A DNA stretch of 64,000 nucleotides. It comes from Modestobacter italicus. GTDB taxonomy: Bacteria > Actinomycetota > Actinomycetes > Mycobacteriales > Geodermatophilaceae. Positions 51,638 to 60,702 of the stretch are shown piece after piece. The notes under the pieces were generated by a model. The model made no database searches. It saw only the letters and a program-made list of their open reading frames with translations, and was not told the origin of the DNA. The translations under genes were made by a program, and so were the position numbers. Numbering within the stretch: position 1 is the stretch's first letter; each line of letters opens with the position of its first letter. The DNA is taken from NCBI RefSeq assembly GCF_000306785.1, contig NC_017955.1:1674001-1738000 (forward strand). The letters run 5' to 3'.

Positions 51638-52948
51638 ATGACCGGAGACCCCCGCCGCTCGGTTCCGCGCACCGACGCCGTGCTGGCCGAGCCGCCGGTG
51701 GCCGCGGCGGTGGCACGGCTGGGCCGCGACCTGGTGAAGACCGCCGTGCAGGCCGCCCAGCAGCGGGTCCGGGACGGCGGGCTGGCCGCCGCCGACGTGG
51801 TGCCGGCGGTGCTGGCCGCGCTGCCCGGCACGGCGAGCAGCCTGCGCCCGGTGCTCAACGCCACCGGCGTGCTGGTGCACACCAACCTGGGCCGGGCGCC
51901 GCTGTCGGCCGCCGCCGTGGACGCGGTGGTCGCCGCCAGCGGCACCACCGACGTGGAGCTGGACCTGGGCACCGGACGCCGCGGCCTCCGCGGCGAGGGT
52001 GCGCTGACCGCGCTGCTGGACGCCGTTCCGGCGGCCGGGGCGGCCCTGGTGGTCAACAACTGCGCCGCCGCGCTGGCGCTGGTGGCCACCGCGCTGGGCG
52101 GGGAGCTGGTCATCGCGCGCGGCGAGCTGGTCGAGATCGGCGACGGGTTCCGGATCCCCGACCTGCTCGCCAGCACCGGCGCGCGGCTGCGCGAGGTGGG
52201 GACGACGAACCGGGTCTCCGTCGCCGACTACACCGACGCCCTCGGCCCGGACACCGGCGCGGTGCTCAAGGTGCACCCCTCGAACTTCGTCGTCCGCGGC
52301 TTCACCCGGGCCGCCGAGGTCGCCGAGCTCGCTCCGGCGCTGGCCGGGACGGGGGTGCCGCTGGTCGCCGACGTGGGCAGCGGCCTGCTCCGCCCGCACC
52401 CGCTGCTGCCCGACGAGCCGGACCTGCAGACCACCCTGGCCGCCGGCGCGGACCTGGCGCTGTGCAGCGGGGACAAGCTGCTCGGCGGGCCGCAGGCCGG
52501 GATCGTGCTGGGCCGGGCCGACCTGGTCCAGCGGCTCCGGCGGCACCCGCTGTACCGGGCGCTGCGGGTGGACAAGACGACCCTGGCCGCGCTCGAGGCG
52601 ACGCTGCGCGGGCCGCTGCCCCCGGTCCGGCGGATGCTCGACGCCGACCCGGCGGAGCTGCGGGCCCGGGCCGGGCAGGTCGCGGCCGCCCTGCAGGCGG
52701 CTGGCGTCCCGGCCACGGTGGTCGACTCGACCGCGCGGGTCGGTGGCGGTGGGGCGCCGGAGTTCGAGCTGCCCAGCGTCGCCGTGGCGCTCGACGTCCG
52801 CTTCGCCGAGCCGCTGCGGCTGGGGGCCCGGCCGGTGGTCGGGTACGTCGACGACGACCGGACGCTGCTCGACCTGCGCAGCCTCGCGCCCGCCGACGAC
52901 GCCGACCTGGTGCGCGCCGTCGAGGAGGTGGCCCGCCGGTGGACGTGA
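51638..52948 (+). CDS. selA: L-seryl-tRNA(Sec) selenium transferase (selenocysteine synthase)
   Basis: 436 residues. VLNATGVLVHTNLGRAPLS is the SelA signature; the PLP lysine is Lys280 in LALCSGDKLLGGPQAGIVLG. It converts Ser-tRNA(Sec) to Sec-tRNA(Sec) with selenophosphate. The enzyme recognises the tRNA body rather than the anticodon, so a CUA anticodon need not affect charging. The gene follows selC by 65 bases and overlaps selB by ten bases. Confidence 0.97.
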   Translation: MTGDPRRSVPRTDAVLAEPPVAAAVARLGRDLVKTAVQAAQQRVRDGGLAAADVVPAVLAALPGTASSLRPVLNATGVLVHTNLGRAPLSAAAVDAVVAASGTTDVELDLGTGRRGLRGEGALTALLDAVPAAGAALVVNNCAAALALVATALGGELVIARGELVEIGDGFRIPDLLASTGARLREVGTTNRVSVADYTDALGPDTGAVLKVHPSNFVVRGFTRAAEVAELAPALAGTGVPLVADVGSGLLRPHPLLPDEPDLQTTLAAGADLALCSGDKLLGGPQAGIVLGRADLVQRLRRHPLYRALRVDKTTLAALEATLRGPLPPVRRMLDADPAELRARAGQVAAALQAAGVPATVVDSTARVGGGGAPEFELPSVAVALDVRFAEPLRLGARPVVGYVDDDRTLLDLRSLAPADDADLVRAVEEVARRWT

Positions 52949-54684
52949 TCGCGACGGCGGGGCACGTCGACCACGGCAAGTCCGCGCTGGTGCGGGCGCT
53001 CACCGGGATGGAGCCCGACCGGTGGGAGGAGGAGCGCCGCCGCGGCCTCACCATCGACCTCGGGTTCGCCTGGACGACGCTGCCCTCGGGCCGACGGGTC
53101 GCCGTCGTCGACGTCCCCGGTCACGAGCGGTTCATCGGCAACATGCTGGCCGGCGTCGGCTCGGTGCCGACCGCGCTGGTCGTCGTCGCGGCCGACGACG
53201 GCTGGTCGGCGCAGACCGCCGAGCACGTCGCCGTGCTCGACGCCCTCGGCGTCCGGGCCGGGCTGCTCGCCGTGACCAAGGCCGACCTCGCCGACCCTGC
53301 CCCGGTGCTCGCCGACGCCCGGGAGCGGCTGGCCGGCACCTCGCTGGGGCGGCTGCCCGCCGTCGCGGTGAGCGCCCGGACGGGCGCCGGGCTGCCCGAG
53401 CTGACCGCGGCACTGGAGCGGGTGCTGGCCGGGCTGCCGGCACCCGACCCGGCCGCGCCGGTGCGGCTGTGGGTCGACAGGGCGTTCACGATCCGCGGCG
53501 CCGGGACCGTGGTCACCGGCACCCTCGCCGCCGGCACCCTGACGGCGGGGGACCGGCTGGACCTGGGCGGCCGGACCGTGACCGTCCGCGGGCTGCAGTC
53601 GCTCGGGGCGCCGGTGGAGACGGCGGTGGCCACCGCCCGGGTGGCGCTGAACCTGCGCGGCGTCGCGGTCGAGGAGATCTCCCGCGGCGACGCGCTGCTG
53701 ACCCCGGACGCGTTCCGCCGCACCGCCGACCTCGACGTCACCCTCGTCGCGCCGGTCGAGGGGACGCTGCCCGCCGAGGCGGTGGTGCACATCGGCTCGG
53801 CGACGGTGGCGGCCCGGGTGCGGCCGCTGGACGGGACGGCGGTGCGGCTCCGGCTGGCGCACGAGCTGCCGCTGCGGGTCGGCGACCGGCTGCTGCTGCG
53901 CGACCCGGGCGTGCGCCGGGTGCTGGGCGCGGACGTGCGGGACGTCGACCCGCCGGAGCTGCGCCGGCGGGGGGCGGCCCGGTCGCGGGCCGCCGAGCTC
54001 GCCGAGCAGCCCGCCGGCGCCGAGGGCGCGGCCGCCGACCTGGCCCGGCGCCGGTTCGTCCGGCGCGCCGACTTCGTGGCCATGGGCTGGCCGGTGCCCG
54101 CCGGGACGACGACGGTCGGGCCCTGGCTCGTCGCCCCGGGTCTCGCCGACGAGCTGGCGGCCCGGGTGCCGCAGGTGGTGGCCCGCTACCGGCAGCTGCG
54201 TCCGCTCGAGCCCGGTCCGCCGCTGGCGGTGCTGCGCTCGGCGCTGGAGCTGCCCGACGTCGAGCTGGTGCCCGCCGTCGTCCGGGCGCCGCTGGAGCTG
54301 CGCGAGGGGCGGGTGGTCGCCGCCGACCCCGGGCTGCCGGCGGCGGTGCAGCGCGCCGTGGACGGGATCCGGGCCCGCCTCGCCGCCGAGCCGTTCGCCG
54401 CGCCGGAGGCGGGTGACCTCGTCGCCGCCGGGCTCGGGACGCGCGAGCTGGCCGCCGCGGTGCGCGCGGAGCAGCTGGTGCGGATCGCCGACGGCGTCTA
54501 CCTGGCGCCCGGGGTGGCCGAGGTGGCGCGTGCCCGGCTGGCCGGGCTGCCCTCGCCGTTCACGCTGAGCGAGGCCCGGCAGGCGTGGGGGACCACCCGC
54601 CGGGTCGCCGTCCCGCTGGCCGAGTGGCTCGACGCGCGCGGCATCACCGTCCGGCTGCCGGACAACACCCGCCGGCTGCGCTGA
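52939..54684 (+). CDS. selB: Selenocysteine-specific elongation factor SelB
   Basis: 581 residues from GTG 52939 (GTG 52945 is an alternative). The EF-Tu-like G domain has AGHVDHGKSALVRALTG at 7-23, RRGLTIDLGFAWT, DVPGHERFIGNM and TKADLAD. Domains II and III run to about 370, and the C-terminal winged helices that bind the SECIS RNA fill about 380-581 (ending GVYLAPGVAEVARARLAGLPSPFTLSEARQAWGTTRRVAVPLAEWLDARGITVRLPDNTRRLR-type helix-wing). With the CUA tRNA-Sec it must deliver Sec at UAG near a SECIS element. The frame upstream of 52939 is not coding. Confidence 0.96.
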   Translation: MDVIATAGHVDHGKSALVRALTGMEPDRWEEERRRGLTIDLGFAWTTLPSGRRVAVVDVPGHERFIGNMLAGVGSVPTALVVVAADDGWSAQTAEHVAVLDALGVRAGLLAVTKADLADPAPVLADARERLAGTSLGRLPAVAVSARTGAGLPELTAALERVLAGLPAPDPAAPVRLWVDRAFTIRGAGTVVTGTLAAGTLTAGDRLDLGGRTVTVRGLQSLGAPVETAVATARVALNLRGVAVEEISRGDALLTPDAFRRTADLDVTLVAPVEGTLPAEAVVHIGSATVAARVRPLDGTAVRLRLAHELPLRVGDRLLLRDPGVRRVLGADVRDVDPPELRRRGAARSRAAELAEQPAGAEGAAADLARRRFVRRADFVAMGWPVPAGTTTVGPWLVAPGLADELAARVPQVVARYRQLRPLEPGPPLAVLRSALELPDVELVPAVVRAPLELREGRVVAADPGLPAAVQRAVDGIRARLAAEPFAAPEAGDLVAAGLGTRELAAAVRAEQLVRIADGVYLAPGVAEVARARLAGLPSPFTLSEARQAWGTTRRVAVPLAEWLDARGITVRLPDNTRRLR

Positions 54685-54687
54685 CCC

Positions 54688-54852
54688 CTAGACCGGTCCA
54701 CCGCCGGCGGCCAGCTGCCGCCGCTCACCGTCCGCCGGCGTCTCGACGACCAGCGGCGGATCGGCGGGCCGGGTCTCCACCAGGTCCTCCGGCCGCACCG
54801 GATCGGGCAGCTCCCGGAACCGGGCCCGCGGGTCCTGCTCGACCTCGCTCAT
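54688..54852 (-). CDS. Small 54-residue protein of unknown function
   Basis: ATG 54852 to TAG 54688 reads MSEVEQDPRARFRELPDPVR then an acidic, Pro-rich stretch ending ERRQLAAGGGPV. Codon third positions are nearly all G or C and the frame fits the gap behind selB, on the opposite strand, without overlap. No recognised domain and no clear Shine-Dalgarno. A real small gene is plausible but unproven. Confidence 0.45.
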   Translation of the reverse strand: MSEVEQDPRARFRELPDPVRPEDLVETRPADPPLVVETPADGERRQLAAGGGPV

Positions 54853-54902
54853 GGGCCCGAGGATGACCGCCGGTACCGGAGACCGACAAGTACCCCGGCG
54901 GT

Positions 54903-54941
54903 GCTCGTGCTCTGCTGCCTGGGAGGCAGCAGAGCACGAGC
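54903..54941 (-). terminator. Hairpin terminator of the enoyl-CoA hydratase gene
   Basis: A 17-bp perfect stem (54903-54919 with 54925-54941) with loop TGGGA, five bases past the stop on the minus strand. Confidence 0.9.
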
Positions 54942-54945
54942 GTCG

Positions 54946-55731
54946 TCAGGTCCCCGTCGGGACCCAGCGGGCCGGGCGCTTCTCGCGGAACGCCGCGATG
55001 CCCTCCTGGCCCTCCTCGCTGGCGAAGAACCGGGCCGACAGGTCGAGCAGCGCGGGGAACTGGCCGCCCAGGTCGGTGCCCGAGCGCAGCAGCCGCTTGG
55101 TCTCGGCCAGGGCGGCCGGCGCCCCGGCCGCTAGCGCGGTCACCTGGGCGGTGACGGTGGCGTCGACCTCGTCGTCGGCGACGGCCAGGTCGACCAGCCC
55201 GCCGGCCGCCGCGGTGCCGGCGTCGAAGACCTCGCCGGTGAGCATCAGCCGGTGCACGACGTGCGGCAGCATCCGCGGCCGGCAGACCGCCGAGATGACG
55301 GCCGGGACGACGCCGATCCGGACCTCGGTGAAGGCGAACGTGGCGCTCGCGCCGGCCACCACGACGTCGCACGCGGCGGCCAGGCCGACGCCGCCGGCGC
55401 GGGCCGGCCCGCGCACCGCGGCGAGCACCGGCTTCGGCGCCGACCACACCAGCTGCAGCAGTTCGGGCAGCTCGTTGACCCCCTGGTCGGCGGCGCCCCC
55501 GCCGGTGGCCTCGGAGAGGTCCATGCCGGAGCAGAAGACCCGCCCGGTGTGGTCGAGCACCACCACCCGGACGTCGTCGTCGGCGAAGGCGTCGGTCAGC
55601 GCCTGCCGGAGCTGCGCGCGCATCGCCCGGGACAGCGCGTTGCGGTTCGCGGGGGAGTCCAGGGTCAGCCGGGCCACCCCCGCCGACACCTCGACGTGCA
55701 GGACGCGGTCACCGGTGGTCGCGGAGGTCAC
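54946..55731 (-). CDS. Enoyl-CoA hydratase/isomerase family protein
   Basis: 261 residues of the crotonase fold. LTLDSPANRNALSRAMRAQL, GRVFCSGMDLSE (oxyanion loop), VLAAVRGPARAGGVGLAAACDVVVAG and FTEVRIGVVPAVISAVCRPR are visible. The second catalytic glutamate of true hydratases (in the VRIGVVPA segment) is not obvious, so the reaction is uncertain. Monocistronic, with its own terminator. Start GTG 55731. Confidence 0.9.
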   Translation of the reverse strand: MTSATTGDRVLHVEVSAGVARLTLDSPANRNALSRAMRAQLRQALTDAFADDDVRVVVLDHTGRVFCSGMDLSEATGGGAADQGVNELPELLQLVWSAPKPVLAAVRGPARAGGVGLAAACDVVVAGASATFAFTEVRIGVVPAVISAVCRPRMLPHVVHRLMLTGEVFDAGTAAAGGLVDLAVADDEVDATVTAQVTALAAGAPAALAETKRLLRSGTDLGGQFPALLDLSARFFASEEGQEGIAAFREKRPARWVPTGT

Positions 55732-55781
55732 CCCGACATGGTGCCGGTCGGTTGCCGGGGGCGGTCACACTGGGAGCAGCG

Positions 55782-57026
55782 ATGACAGCCACGACGCCCC
55801 AGACCCTGCCACTCCTCGGCCAGACCCCTGCGCTCCCGGCCGACCCCTCGATGCTGCCGGCGGCAGCCCGGGACGGTCTGCGGACGACGCCCTTCGGCCT
55901 GTACGTGCACGTGCCGTTCTGCGCCACCCGCTGCGGCTACTGCGACTTCAACACCTACACCTCCGACGAGCTGGGCCCGGGCGCCAACCGCAGCGAGTAC
56001 GCCGGCACCGCGATCGCCGAGCTGCGGCTGGCCGCCGAGGTGCTCGGACCGGACCGGCCGGCGGTGCAGACGGTGTTCGTCGGCGGCGGGACCCCGACCC
56101 TGCTCCCGGCGCACGACCTGGTGGCCGTGCTGGACGCCGTCCGCGAGCTGTTCCCGGTCGCGCCCGACGTCGAGGTGACCACGGAGGCCAACCCGGAGTC
56201 GGTGACCCCGGAGTCGCTGGCCGTGCTGCGGGCCGGCGGGTTCACCCGGATCAGCCTGGGCATGCAGTCCGCCGCCGAGCACGTGCTCGCCGTGCTGGAC
56301 CGCCGGCACACCCCCGGCCGCGCGGTGCAGGCCGCCGCCGAGGCCCGCGCCGCCGGCTTCGAGCACGTCAACCTGGACCTGATCTACGGCGCCCCGGGGG
56401 AGACCGACGCCGACTGGCAGGCCTCGCTGGACGCCGTGCTGGCAGCCCCGGTCGACCACGTCAGCGCCTACGCGCTGATCGTCGAGCAGGGCACCCGGCT
56501 GGCCCGCCGGGTTGCCCGCGGCGAGCTCCCGATGCCGGACGACGACGTGCTGGCCGACCGCTACGAGATGGCCGACCGGGCGTTCGGGAGCGCCGGGCTG
56601 GGCTGGTACGAGGTGTCCAACTGGGCCCGCGACCGGGCCGCCCGCTGCCGGCACAACGAGCTGTACTGGGCCAACGCCAACTGGTGGGGCATCGGGCCGG
56701 GCGCGCACTCGCACGTCGGCGGGCTGCGCTGGTGGAACGTCAAGCACCCCGCCGCCTACGCCGACCGGCTCGCCGCCGGGCTGCACCCGGCCGCCGACAC
56801 CGAGCTGCTGAGCGCCGACGACCGGGCGCTCGAGCGGGTGATGCTCGGCCTGCGGCTGCGCGACGGGCTGCCGCTGACCGCGCTGTCGGCGGCGGGGCGG
56901 GCGCGGGCCGCGGAGTCCGTCGTGCGGGGGCTGCTGGAGGCCGGTCCGCACGAGGCCGGGCTCGCCGTCCTCACCGACCGCGGCCGGCTGCTCGCCGACG
57001 CCGTCGTCCGCGACCTCACGGACTAG
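55782..57026 (+). CDS. hemW: Radical SAM heme chaperone HemW
   Basis: 414 residues from ATG 55782. The cluster motif is Cys47-x3-Cys51-x2-Cys54 in HVPFCATRCGYCDFNTY; VGGGTPTLL, EANPESV and RISLGMQSAAEHVL follow in the HemW order, and RHNELYWANANWWGIGPGAHSHVGGLRWWN is the heme-chaperone-specific C-terminal part. It inserts heme into respiratory proteins. It was long annotated as an oxygen-independent coproporphyrinogen oxidase, from which it differs. It is convergent with recQ and ends in TAG. Confidence 0.95.
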   Translation: MTATTPQTLPLLGQTPALPADPSMLPAAARDGLRTTPFGLYVHVPFCATRCGYCDFNTYTSDELGPGANRSEYAGTAIAELRLAAEVLGPDRPAVQTVFVGGGTPTLLPAHDLVAVLDAVRELFPVAPDVEVTTEANPESVTPESLAVLRAGGFTRISLGMQSAAEHVLAVLDRRHTPGRAVQAAAEARAAGFEHVNLDLIYGAPGETDADWQASLDAVLAAPVDHVSAYALIVEQGTRLARRVARGELPMPDDDVLADRYEMADRAFGSAGLGWYEVSNWARDRAARCRHNELYWANANWWGIGPGAHSHVGGLRWWNVKHPAAYADRLAAGLHPAADTELLSADDRALERVMLGLRLRDGLPLTALSAAGRARAAESVVRGLLEAGPHEAGLAVLTDRGRLLADAVVRDLTD

Positions 57027-57029
57027 CGC

Positions 57030-58868
57030 TCAGGCGTGCAGGGCCGCCAGCAGTGACTCGCCGTAGCGCTCCAGCTTGGCCGCGCCGACGCCGCTGACGG
57101 TGCCCAGGGCCGCCAGGGTGGCCGGCTCCTCGGTGGCGATCTGCCGCAACGTCGCGTCGTGGAAGACCACGTAGGCCGGGACGCCCTGCTCCTTGGCGGT
57201 CGCGGCACGCCAGGCCCGCAGCCGCTCGAAGGCACCGGCGGCCGCGGCGGGCAGCTCGGGTGCGGCGGTCGCCCGGTCCTTGCGCGCCGACCGGCCGGAG
57301 CGCGCCGGGCGGTCGGGGTCGCGGCGCATCAGCACCGTCTGCTCCCGGCGCAGCACCGGGCCGCTGGCCTCGCTGAGCGCCAGCGTGGCGTACTCGCCCT
57401 GCACCGCGAGCAGCCCCTGGGCCAGCAGCTGCCGGGCGACGCCGCGCCACTGCCCCTCGGTCAGGTCGGTGCCGATGCCGAAGACGGTCAGCTCGTCGTG
57501 GGAGTGCTGGGCGACCTTCTCGGTGCGCCTGCCCAGCAGGATGTCGATCGACTGGCCGGCCCCGAAGGACTGCCCGCGCTCCCGCTGCAGCCGCAGCACC
57601 GTCGACAGCAGCTTCTGCGCCGGGATGGTCGCGTCCCAGGACTCCGGCGGGGTCAGGCAGGTGTCGCAGTTGCCGCAGGGCGAGCTCTCCTGCCCGAAGT
57701 GGGCCAGCAGCCGTACCCGCCGGCAGTCGACGGTCTCGCACAGCGCCAGCATCGCGTCGAGCTGCGCCGACAGCACCCGGCGGTGCGCGGCGTCGCCGTC
57801 CGAGGTCTGGATCATCTTGCGCTGCTGGACGACGTCGGCGAGCCCGTAGGCCAGCCACGCGGTGGCGGGCTGGCCGTCGCGGCCGGCCCGGCCGGTCTCC
57901 TGGTAGTAGCCCTCCACCGACTTCGGCAGGTCCAGGTGGGCGACGAAGCGGACGTCGGGCTTGTCGATGCCCATGCCGAACGCGATGGTCGCCACCATCA
58001 CCAGGCCGTCCTCGCGCAGGAACCGGGCCTGGTTCCGCGCGCGGACCTGCTGGTCCAGCCCCGCGTGGTACGGCAGCGCGGGGATGCCCTGGCCGACCAG
58101 GAACTCCGCCGTCTTCTCCACCGAGGCCCGGGACAGGCAGTACACGATGCCGGCGTCGCCGGGGTGCTCGGTGCGGAGCAGGTCCAGCAGCTGCTTCTGC
58201 GGGGAGTCCTTCGGCGCGATCCGGTACTGGATGTTCGGCCGGTCGAAGCCGGCGACCACGTGCAGGGCGTCGTCGAGCTGCAGCCGGGTGCTGATCTCGG
58301 TGTGCGTCGCCCGGGTGGCGGTCGCGGTCAGCGCGATCCGCGGCACGTCGGGCCAGCGCTCGTGCAGCATCGACAGCGCCAGGTAGTCGGGCCGGAAGTC
58401 GTGCCCCCACTGCGCGACGCAGTGCGCCTCGTCGATGGCGAACAGCGCGATCCGGCCGCGCTCCAGCAGCCGCGCGGTGGGCGAGGAGCCCCCGCCCAGC
58501 GACTCCGGAGCGACGTAGAGCAGGTCCAGCTCCCCGGCCAGGAACGCCTCCTCGACCGCCCGGCGCTCCTCGCGGGCCTGGCTGGAGTTGAGGAACCCGG
58601 CCCGCACGCCCAGGTTCCGCAGCGCGTCGACCTGGTCCTGCATCAGCGCGATCAGCGGGGAGACGACGACCCCCACGCCCTCGCGCAGCAGCGCCGGTAC
58701 CTGGTAGCACAGCGACTTGCCACCACCGGTGGGCATCAGCACCAGGGCGTCCCCGCCGGCGACGACGTGGTCGACCACCTCGCGCTGCGGGCCGCGGAAG
58801 GCGTCGTAGCCGAACACCCGCTCCAGCACCTCGAGCGCGGGGTCCACGGGGGCCTCGGTGACGTCCAC
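57030..58868 (-). CDS. recQ: ATP-dependent DNA helicase RecQ
   Basis: 612 residues from GTG 58868, chosen because a -10-like TACCCT (plus 58875-58880) lies six bases upstream; the frame is open to 58907. Walker A MPTGGGKS is at 45-52, [18 protein letters not shown] is the DEAH box and aromatic-rich loop, and [12 protein letters not shown] is motif VI. The zinc site (CETVDCRR ... CGNCDTC), RQC winged helix and C-terminal HRDC domain are all present, so it is full length. It unwinds recombination intermediates. Confidence 0.97.
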   Translation of the reverse strand: MDVTEAPVDPALEVLERVFGYDAFRGPQREVVDHVVAGGDALVLMPTGGGKSLCYQVPALLREGVGVVVSPLIALMQDQVDALRNLGVRAGFLNSSQAREERRAVEEAFLAGELDLLYVAPESLGGGSSPTARLLERGRIALFAIDEAHCVAQWGHDFRPDYLALSMLHERWPDVPRIALTATATRATHTEISTRLQLDDALHVVAGFDRPNIQYRIAPKDSPQKQLLDLLRTEHPGDAGIVYCLSRASVEKTAEFLVGQGIPALPYHAGLDQQVRARNQARFLREDGLVMVATIAFGMGIDKPDVRFVAHLDLPKSVEGYYQETGRAGRDGQPATAWLAYGLADVVQQRKMIQTSDGDAAHRRVLSAQLDAMLALCETVDCRRVRLLAHFGQESSPCGNCDTCLTPPESWDATIPAQKLLSTVLRLQRERGQSFGAGQSIDILLGRRTEKVAQHSHDELTVFGIGTDLTEGQWRGVARQLLAQGLLAVQGEYATLALSEASGPVLRREQTVLMRRDPDRPARSGRSARKDRATAAPELPAAAAGAFERLRAWRAATAKEQGVPAYVVFHDATLRQIATEEPATLAALGTVSGVGAAKLERYGESLLAALHA

Positions 58869-58973
58869 ACCGCGAGGGTAGGCGGGCAGGGGCCGCCCGT
58901 CTGACATCCGTCAGGTGCTGTGGACGACGTCCCGCACTACCGCCCGGCAGGCCCGGCTCGGCAGGGTGGCCGC

Positions 58974-59876
58974 ATGCCCGACACCCCCGCCCTCGACGTC
59001 GCGGGACTGACCGTCCGCTACGGCGGCACCCTCGCCGTCGACGCCCTCGACCTGCGCATCCCGGCCGGTCAGACCGTCGCCCTGCTCGGCTCCAACGGCG
59101 CCGGGAAGTCCTCCGTCGTCAACGCCGCGCTCGGGCTGTTCCGGCCCGCCGCCGGTCAGGTGCGGCTGCTGGGGCGGGCACCGGCCGACGCCGTCCGCGC
59201 CGGCGGGGTCGGGGCGATGCTGCAGCACGGCGGCCTGCCCGGCGAGAGCCGGGTCGGGGAGGTGCTGACCCTGGTCCGCGGCCGCTACGCCGACCCCTGG
59301 CCGCTGGCGGACCTGCTGGCCACCGCCGGCATCGAGGGGCTGCTGGGCCGCGAGGTCGACGCCCTCTCCGGCGGTCAACGGCAGCGGGTGCTGCTCGCCC
59401 TCGCCCTGGCCGGGGCGCCGCCGCTGCTCGTGCTCGACGAGCCCACCCCGGCCATGGACGTCGAGGGACGCCAGGCGTTCTGGACGACGATGCGCGGGCT
59501 GGCCGACCGGGGCCACACCGTCGTCTTCGCCACCCACCACCTCGACGAGGCCGACGCGGTCGCCGACCGGGTCGTGGTGATCGATGGCGGGCGGGTGCTC
59601 GCCGACGGGTCGGCCGCGGCGGTCAAGTCGCGGATCGCCGGGCGCACCGTGCGCTTCCGCTGTCCCGGTCCGCGGGACGGGCTCGCCGACCTGCCCGGCG
59701 TGACCTCCGTGGCCGGGGTCGGTGAGCTCGTCGAGCTGGCCACCTCCGACGCCGAGGCCACGCTGCGCGCCCTGCTCGCCGACCGGGACGCCCTGCCCGG
59801 GCTCGAGGTCCGCGGCGCCACCCTCGAGCAGGCGTTCCTGCACCTCACCACCGCACCGGACGGAGCCCACCGATGA
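58974..59876 (+). CDS. ABC transporter ATP-binding protein (exporter type)
   Basis: 300 residues from ATG 58974. Walker A LLGSNGAGKSS, the Q-loop QHGGLPGE, signature LSGGQRQR, Walker B LLVLDEPTPAMD and the switch His in ATHHLDEAD are complete. The 80-residue C-terminal domain is that of DrrA/CcmA-like exporters. It is the first gene of a four-gene set with a permease, a sensor kinase and a response regulator, the layout of DesK/LiaSR-type regulated drug or lipid exporters. Confidence 0.94.
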   Translation: MPDTPALDVAGLTVRYGGTLAVDALDLRIPAGQTVALLGSNGAGKSSVVNAALGLFRPAAGQVRLLGRAPADAVRAGGVGAMLQHGGLPGESRVGEVLTLVRGRYADPWPLADLLATAGIEGLLGREVDALSGGQRQRVLLALALAGAPPLLVLDEPTPAMDVEGRQAFWTTMRGLADRGHTVVFATHHLDEADAVADRVVVIDGGRVLADGSAAAVKSRIAGRTVRFRCPGPRDGLADLPGVTSVAGVGELVELATSDAEATLRALLADRDALPGLEVRGATLEQAFLHLTTAPDGAHR

Positions 59877-60619
59877 CCGACCTGCTGCTGTTCCAGCTCC
59901 GCCGGGTGGGCCGCAACCGGCAGTACGTCTTCTTCACCATCGTGCTGCCGGCGCTGTTCACGATCCTGTTCACCCAGGTCTTCGGCGCCCAGGCCACCGC
60001 CGACGGCGGCCAGGCCGACTACGGGCAGCTCTACATGGTCTCGATGATGGCCTACGGGGCCATCGGCGCGGCCCTGGGCGCGACCATCCGGCTGGCCTTC
60101 GACCGCTCCACCGGTTGGCTGCGCCAGCTGCGCGTCCTCCCGGTCCCGCCGGGCACCGCCCTCGCCGTCGACGTGGTCGTGGGCGCCCTGCTCGTGCTGC
60201 CCAGCCTGGTGGTCGTCGCCCTGGTCGGCCGGTTCGTCAACGGCGTCGAGCTGCCGCTGGGCAGCTGGCTGGCCCTCGTCGGCGTCCTGTGGGCTGGCTC
60301 GGTCGTCTTCGTGGCGCTCGGCATCGGGCTCGGCGTGGCGCTGGACTCCCAGGCGGCGGGCGCGGCCATCGGCATCCTCGGGACGGCGCTGGCGGCGCTC
60401 GGCGGCCTCTGGTGGCCGGTCGAGATCCTGCCCGGCGGGCTGGTCGCGCTGGCGCACGCGATGCCCTCGTACTGGTACGCGCAGCTGGGCCGGGACGTCG
60501 TCGGGGGCAGCGCGCCCTCGGCGCAGGCGGTGCTGGTGCTGGTGGCCTTCGCCGCCGTCTTCTCCGCCGCCGCGGTGGGGGTCGCCCGGCGGCGCCCGCT
60601 GCACGCGGTCGCCGGCTGA
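59873..60619 (+). CDS. ABC-2 type transporter permease
   Basis: 248 residues, ATGA overlap with the ATPase gene. Six hydrophobic segments are visible, beginning with FFTIVLPALFTILFTQVFG and ending with VLVLVAFAAVFSAAAVGVA. RLAFDRSTGWLRQLRVLPVPPG is the typical ABC-2 cytoplasmic coupling segment. Substrate unknown. Confidence 0.92.
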   Translation: MTDLLLFQLRRVGRNRQYVFFTIVLPALFTILFTQVFGAQATADGGQADYGQLYMVSMMAYGAIGAALGATIRLAFDRSTGWLRQLRVLPVPPGTALAVDVVVGALLVLPSLVVVALVGRFVNGVELPLGSWLALVGVLWAGSVVFVALGIGLGVALDSQAAGAAIGILGTALAALGGLWWPVEILPGGLVALAHAMPSYWYAQLGRDVVGGSAPSAQAVLVLVAFAAVFSAAAVGVARRRPLHAVAG

Positions 60620-60689
60620 TGGAGGACCCCACCGCCCCCCACCAGTCGCAGGCTCGCGGCGGGCTCCATGCAGCGGGGCCGAAGGGCGC

Positions 60690-60695
60690 TAGCGT
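60690..60695 (+). promoter_or_regulatory. Leaderless -10 element of the sensor kinase gene
   Basis: TAGCGT seven bases before GTG 60703. This suggests that the two-component pair has its own promoter as well as readthrough from the ABC genes. Confidence 0.5.
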
Positions 60696-60702
60696 CCGGC
60701 AG

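Noticed and set aside
50395-52938. In-frame extension upstream of selB
   Set aside because: It runs antisense to selD and through selC and selA; the SelB G domain starts at 52939.
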